Shown here: positions 59,420 to 64,000 of the stretch, in pieces
How positions within the stretch are numbered: position 1 is the stretch's first letter
Layout of the letters: each line of letters opens with the position of its first letter
From: Aristolochia californica
Lineage: Eukaryota > Streptophyta > Magnoliopsida > Piperales > Aristolochiaceae
Length of the DNA stretch: 64,000 nucleotides
Direction of reading: 5' to 3'
NCBI GenBank assembly: GCA_029961685.1
Contig: JARWKL010000003.1
Location: 13,279,782-13,343,781, forward strand
Made by a program: the position numbers and the translations under genes
The notes under the pieces: model-generated
Told to the model about the DNA's origin: nothing
The model's input: only the letters and a program-made list of their open reading frames with translations
Databases searched by the model: none

Positions 59420-59782
59420 TGAATGTGTTTTTCAATTTCCATGTAATTGTTTCTTGGTTTGGTTTTGTCTTTGGTTTGGGTTAGTTTAGCATTTATTGGT
59501 TTGAAACATTGACCCAAGAGGTCTTTAGTGTTTTGGACGTCCTCAACCCTATTTAAGGGGACGCCTAGGGTAATGAGAATTAGGAATTGAGTCTACTTTA
59601 GCTAGAGTAAATTAGATAAACAGGTCAAGAGCTCCTTCAAGCTCTCTTCCATTTTTCCCCAATTCTCCTTTCCGAAAATCAATACCCATCAATCCCTCAT
59701 TCCATCTCAACGTCAAGTAAGGTAATGGAAGGAAGAGAAGAGAGGAGGGTGACAAGATCCATGGCTCGTGAGGATCCTAACA
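59371..59782 (+). repeat. 3' LTR of element E
   Basis: 412 bp, same ends as the 5' LTR; followed by catta. Confidence 0.95.
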
Positions 59783-59976
59783 CATTACCTTTTAAATAGT
59801 TGACGTCTTAAGTGTTTTAGGGCTACAAGAATCACAATATTGCCCCTACGACCATACTTATTACAAAATTAGAAATAAATCCTACTTAAAGCAATATAAA
59901 TATAACTAATGGACTTAGTGAGTTATTGCCTCCTACGTGGTGTGACTCGGTGTGCTATTGAGTCCACAACACAGTT

Positions 59977-60391
59977 ATCCCTCACTGTGTCCAAATGCAA
60001 CAAACTCTCACCCAAGTACTATGGCCCATTCCAGGTCTTGGAATGCATCGGCAGCATGCCTTATCGTGTCCAGTTACACACCCCCCCCCCCCCCCCCCCC
60101 ACCCCCCCCTTACGCCCACATTCTTGATGTTTTCCATGTTTCCCTACTTAAGTCATTCAAGGACAACTTGCCTATGTTGCATACTCCTCTACCGCCCTTC
60201 CATGATGGTCACGTCTTGCCCACTCCAGGTCACGTCTTCCAGGCTCGCCGCATCAATGAACGTTGGGAAATCTTAGTCCAGTGGGCGGAGACAGATCAGG
60301 TGGAAACCTCATGGAAACCATTGGCGGAATTGCAGGCCCTCTACGCCAACTGTGAGCTTGAGGACAAGCTCTTTCTCTAGGAGGGGAGTGA
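59977..60391 (+). pseudogene. Integrase C terminus and chromodomain of element D
   Basis: Continues D beyond [21 protein letters not shown], then a poly-C expansion in place of the usual PPDPHIHNVFH codons, then DVFHVSLLKSFKDNLPMLHT and a chromodomain-like segment WEILVQWAETDQVETSWKPL with the end ELEDKLFL. A TAG replaces Gln after LFL. PPT GAGGGGAGTGA precedes 60392. Confidence 0.88.
60081..60109 (+). repeat. Poly-C expansion inside D's integrase tail
   Basis: 20 C, one A, then 8 C. B has a normal coding sequence at this place (complement of gtgggggtcggggggtaac), which is already C-rich on the coding strand. Confidence 0.85.
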
Positions 60392-60720
60392 TGTTATGGA
60401 CTCCATAGCATCTAGAGTGATCAGAGACATAGGGTTTAATTTTTGCCATTCCCAGTTTATGTTGTTAGGAGGGTTTTATTGTAATTTCTTTCAAACTTGT
60501 GCCCTCGGGTTGGGCCTTTGCTTGCATGCGTTCCCTAATCCCCTTTATAGGGAGGACGTCTGAGTAATGAATTAAACATTGATCTAGAGTAGACTAGTGT
60601 AAACTAGATTGGATTATCTCTCTAACGAGGCCTAAGGTGCAAGCTTCCTTCAAAAGGTTGGTTATCCTCACGTCTTCCAATCCGAAACCAGGAGGAGATC
60701 GTCTGGTGGCTGATCCATGA
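60392..60720 (+). repeat. 3' LTR-like block of element D, different from its 5' LTR
   Basis: Starts TGTTATGGACTCCATAGCATCTAGAGT right after D's purine tract and ends near cgtctggtggctgatccatg, both like the gypsy LTRs here. The middle (60420-60690) does not match the D 5' LTR and lacks its TTCCCAAGCC repeats. The terminal ~20 bp are lost at a junction with the inverted gag of G. Confidence 0.7.
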
Positions 60721-60740
60721 AAATGGGGCTTATCTCTCTA

Positions 60741-61811
60741 TGGGACCTATCTGTTTCAAATTGACTAAATCACCCAGAGGGTTGTTGCGGGAGGGGGTCT
60801 CGAATCTTAACATACAAAAATCCCAAAAAAGGTCCCAATCACGCACCAGATGTTCAAACTTAAATTGATGATACCACAGGTTGGCTTCATCGAGCATGTG
60901 GAATGCTGCTAATGGAACCCGGTCCTCTGGCTTTGTTCATTGGTTCCAAAAAAATTGGTCACACCGGTGCAACCAAATCAGAGGATCAGTGGACCCGTCA
61001 TAAGAAGGAAAGTCCAACTGAGTGTACCTGGGCACTGTTGAATGGCCGTTGGAGTGAGGTCCCCCTGGAATAGGGTGGGCTGGGTGCAAAGGAGCCATTG
61101 GTGGTGGGGGGGAAGGTGGCTGCTGGTGCTGGCAATGCTGATAAGCAGGAGGGACAGAGTCCCTTGTCATAAAATCTTCCATTCAAAGAGTAAATTGCTA
61201 GAAGGAGTCCCGTAGCTCCATTAGTTCTGTGTGGATAGTGGCGATAGAGTGTTGTGTCTCCATTCTGAGTTCATCCATCTAATTTCTCACATCCGTAGGG
61301 GAAGAGGAATCGCCGATGGTGGTCCTGTCTGATACCACAATGTTAGGTTCCCTCACCAAATATTGAGTCACCCGACGATCACTCCTACCTTCCAGATTGA
61401 CGTGCGATGTTGAAGAAGACTTAGAGTTCCTTGATCGACCAATAGTTGGAGCACAGAGCTTATTAAGGAAAGAATAACTGAGTTTACAAAGGGAGCTCAC
61501 CCTGAACCTCGTTAGGAAAAGGGAGAATCCGACCTGGCTACAACTAATTGGATTAATGCTTCATTCCATACAGACTATCGTTCTTCTTATAACAAGAAGG
61601 GACATGACACTTACATTTTTCATGACATACACTTCCCAAGCCATGACGTTTTACACTCCCAACCCATACACTTCCCAAGCTATGACGTTTACACTTCCCA
61701 AACTACACACTTCCCAGCCATGACGTTTACACTTCCCAAACCCTGACGCTAACACTCCCTAGCCATGACGAGCCCCACACTTATCACTCAAAATTACATT
61801 AGATCCAACCC
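60741..61811 (-). mobile_element. Ty3/gypsy chromovirus fragment G: 5' LTR and gag start
   Basis: LTR fragment 61341-61811 is of the B/D type, with the TTCCCAAGCC repeat at 61620-61750, and is missing its outer ~115 bp. The minus-strand PBS lies at about 61327-61338. Gag: VREPNIVVSDRTTIGDSSSP across the LTR boundary, MEDFMTRDSVPPAYQHCQHQ (61182), LDFPSYDGSTDPLIWLHRCD, AAFHMLDEANLWYHQFK, and it ends in LVNLKQIG at about 60745. G and B carry complementary halves of the same element type in the same orientation. Confidence 0.85.
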
Positions 61812-63330
61812 GCTTGTCTTGGTCAGAGACATTGGTGGAGGTGAGCTGAACTTGCTTCCATTCTGTAAGAAGACCTCTAAAATGAGCCAAATATTCATGA
61901 ATATTTTCTCCTTGTTTAGTGTTGAATATTCTTTGGAGAATATCATATGGCATGTGTAAGTTGTCGTAGTTAGAGTACAACTTAGCACATGTCTCCCAAA
62001 TTTATTTGGCAGTGTCAAGATGAATGACATTATTGGAGACAAGTTCTTCCATGTTGTTTATGTGCCAACTAATTAAAAAAGTTTCATTTTTAACCATTGA
62101 GCATAAGCAACATCTTCTTCATCAATGGGTGGCCCAAGTTTGGCGAGGTGACCAAGTAGGTCCCTTGTTATAAGGAACCGTCGAACCGATGTGAACCAGC
62201 TCAAGAAATTTGATATCTCTCGCAAGGGTATGGTAGTAATCTTTAGAATATCATTCTTGTTACTCATGTATTCTTCAGCCATAAGAGGCAATCCAAGGGT
62301 AATAATGTACTAAAATTGGAAGTAGCCTAAGTAAGCAGCATGGAGATTCAAGTGCAGCCAAGGCTAGCTTGGGTAGATAGGAGGAGAACCTCAGCTTTAT
62401 CAAGTCTATAGGCAAGGAGGGAATCCTCTTGGGCTACTCAACTTGCTGGCCAAAAATTTCTATAATTAATTCTTTAGTCTTGCTTGCAGAAAATAGCAAA
62501 AATCAATCAATAAGTATGACATCAAGTAAGGTAAGGTAGCAATTCCGAATTAGATCTTTTCAAGATCATTCCAAAAATATATTTAACTCCAGCTCAGGAT
62601 AAACTAGTCTAAATTCAGTTCCTCGTGAATAATGCCAGATATGATTGATCAAAAATAAAAAAAATCAGGTCCAATCAAGAAAATATTGTGAGATCTTAAA
62701 AAACAACAATCTTTCTTCAAATGGATTGGTGTCAACTAGACTTTCAAAGGACCACTTCCTTTCTTAATTTTTGCTTGATTATTGTTATGAAAAATAGAAT
62801 ATTATATTCTTGATTTTCCAAGAACAATCAGACAACTCGTGGATCTCCAAAAATTCTCCAAAAAATCACAAAACCGAGTAGAGTTTTCAAACAACTCGGT
62901 TAATGGAGAGCTTCGCATGGAAGCTAAGTAATTAGATTTATGAAATCCAATGGATAAAAAACTAGTCATAATAGGCTCAAGAACTTTTTTATTGATCAGT
63001 AAAATCTTGTTCCCATGCAGAAAATCTCAACATAAACCGATTTTCAGCTAAAAACTTGCAAACCAACAAAACTGCGTTGGTAAACATCTTCTAATCCGAG
63101 ATGCATAAATCTCAATAATTTCATAAGATGAAGATAGAAATAAGATCATCTCTGAACCATATTCTAAAGATCTGAAAACCAAGAGCATGAAGTAATAATA
63201 ACAAGAATAAAAAACTTATCTCACAAGTTTCAATCTTGCTTCACAAAGGGCTTTCTATGAGTAGTTTTGATCATAACTTCTTAGAGCATTCTTTTGACGT
63301 GGGAATCCTAAATTTGATGCTCTGATACCA
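61812..63330 (-). pseudogene. Ty1/copia gag relic with leader and PBS
   Basis: Minus strand: a perfect PBS (gctctgatacca on the + strand, 63319-63330), about 1 kb of non-coding leader, then gag with EISNFLSWFTSVRRFLITRD and YAQWLKMKLF (62291-62073), and MPYDILQRIFNTKQGENIHE and YLAHFRGLLTEWKQVQLTST (61960-61840). The last part resembles the gag of copia-2. It ends abruptly at the G LTR (61811) without a target duplication, so the join is a rearrangement. Confidence 0.8.
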
Positions 63331-63826
63331 TGTTGAATTTAGGACCCCATGATTGAAACCTCCGGCAAGATGAGAGAGGGAGAAGAAAAAGAGCAAAGAG
63401 AGAGAGAGAGAGAGCTCGGCTAGAAAGGAGAGAAGAGAAAAAAGAGAAAAAAGAGTTTAGGCTAGAGAGAGATTCTTCACGAGTTGAGAAGTGGAGAGTT
63501 TGATTGAACCCTTAAAAAATACCCCTATTTATAATATTTCAATTACATATAATGAGATAAGATATGATCCCTAATATCCCTTATTACATCTATTGGAATA
63601 TATGATGTAATTAGGGTGACACTGATGTAATTAGTTTACATTTTCAATCTCTTCTTCACTCTTATTAGGGTGAAGGGTATAATTGTAATATTGGTAGTTT
63701 TGATACCTATAAATATACCTTACGGGAGAGGGTTTGGATCAAGTCCACAACCTCCTTGTTCCACTTGTTTTCTCTCAAAAAAATTTGCTCCATGACCTAA
63801 ATCATGGAGTCCTTAAAGTCAACATG
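63331..63826. repeat. Two LTR parts in opposite orientation between divergent PBS sites
   Basis: From 63331 a minus-strand LTR starts TGTTGAATTTAGG beside its PBS, with GA repeats and an atttataatattt TATA-like site. Toward the right, a + strand LTR with cctataaatatacc (near 63706) ends AAAGTCAACA at 63826 and is followed by TGGTAACAGAGC, a + strand PBS with one mismatch. The boundary between them, somewhere near 63600-63650, is not clear. Confidence 0.6.
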
Positions 63827-64000
63827 GTAACAGAGCATTGATTTTCAGGACTCATAGCTATGGTTTTTAGAATTTTAAATTGGTTTCCTTTTATTTTCTG
63901 TCTCATGTCTTATTTTTTGCCTCATTCTCTGCCTTCATTCTCTATTTCTCTGTTTCTTCGTGTCTGTGCTAGAAGAAGTCTAACTTCATCACGTTGTTGT
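63827..64000 (+). other. PBS and leader of a + strand LTR element running off the right edge
   Basis: The PBS TGGTAACAGAGC (63826/27 onward) is followed by a T/C-rich leader with ctc/ttt repeats. No coding begins before the window ends. Confidence 0.55.

Larger units (their letters stand above)
54575..59782 (+). mobile_element. Ty3/gypsy chromovirus element E, complete ends, 5.2 kb
   Basis: Two 412-bp LTRs (54575-54986 and 59371-59782) with ends TGTTATGGACTC and GATCCTAACA, PBS TGGTATCAGAC at 54990, purine tract GGAAGGGGATGA just before 59371, and target duplication catta (54570-54574, 59783-59787). The LTRs differ at about 12 positions by eye (near 3%). It is among the youngest insertions here together with C. 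Confidence 0.96.
53899..59971 (-). repeat. Solo LTR F (about 860 bp), interrupted by element E
   Basis: Parts 53899-54574 and 59783-59971. On the minus strand it starts TGTTGTGGACTCAATAGCAC, close to the gypsy LTR starts here, and ends CCGAGACCATAACA. The direct repeat cagtt (53894-53898 and 59972-59976) is the target duplication. It has no internal region of its own, so it is a solo LTR left by recombination between LTRs. It splits D's integrase in the GPF-proximal region. Confidence 0.88.
42572..60720 (+). mobile_element. Ty3/gypsy chromovirus element D, broken up by four later insertions
   Basis: Pieces in order on the + strand: 5' LTR (42572-43053 and 48395-48442), gag start (48424-49170), gag/protease/RT/RNase H/integrase (50679-53898), integrase end and chromodomain (59977-60391), and a 3' LTR-like block (60392-60720). 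Between them lie C, a 1.5-kb insert, and the solo LTR F that itself carries E. The 5' LTR lacks its first ~17 bp and starts at an inverted junction with B. The 3' block differs from the 5' LTR over most of its length, so the two ends are not a normal LTR pair. Confidence 0.8.

Overview
The window is nuclear DNA of a flowering plant. It holds one recognisable host gene, an aluminium-activated malate transporter (ALMT) family member with six GT/GC-AG exons on the + strand (13224-16694). Almost everything else is transposable-element sequence. Most LTR elements have a primer-binding site (PBS) resembling TGGTATCAGAGC, the initiator-Met tRNA type usual in plant LTR retrotransposons. I cannot name the species.

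Layout. 1-8660: decayed Ty1/copia coding remnants (gag, integrase, reverse transcriptase, RNase H). One RNase H remnant is split by a non-autonomous LTR element (A1, 5120-8514, target-site duplication acctc). A1 carries a tandem array of a miniature LTR element with ~87-bp LTRs (7176-8080, duplication atatg), and that array carries a 303-bp miniature LTR element of another family (7603-7905). About 8930-11160: PIF/Harbinger transposon relic with a Myb/SANT-like partner ORF and a DDE transposase that keeps its intron pattern. 11160-19300: the ALMT gene and flanks, with few repeats. 19300-27400: long LTRs and a gag relic of a SIRE-like copia family, a ~1.1-kb tandem duplication, and a second non-autonomous element (A2, 25298-26897). 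27400-37400: mostly unrecognised sequence, then copia relics, one split by a third member of the A group (A3, 32197-34679, duplication gaaat).

37377-61811 is a nested cluster of Ty3/gypsy chromoviruses (gag, protease, reverse transcriptase, RNase H, integrase, chromodomain-like C terminus). Element C (43054-48394, duplication gtagg) sits in the 5' LTR of element D. A 1.5-kb insert splits D's gag. A solo LTR (F, duplication cagtt) splits D's integrase and is itself split by element E (54575-59782, duplication catta). An opposite-strand relative survives as two pieces, B (38902-42570) and G (60741-61811), on either side of D. All the gypsy ORFs carry stops or frameshifts. The window ends in another copia relic.

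The most interesting items are the two nested miniature LTR families (SMART/TRIM type), the A group of coding-poor elements with a shared internal core and a hairpin beside the PBS, and gypsy gag frames that start inside the 5' LTR and read across the PBS. All boundaries come from reading by eye; no alignment or database search was run.
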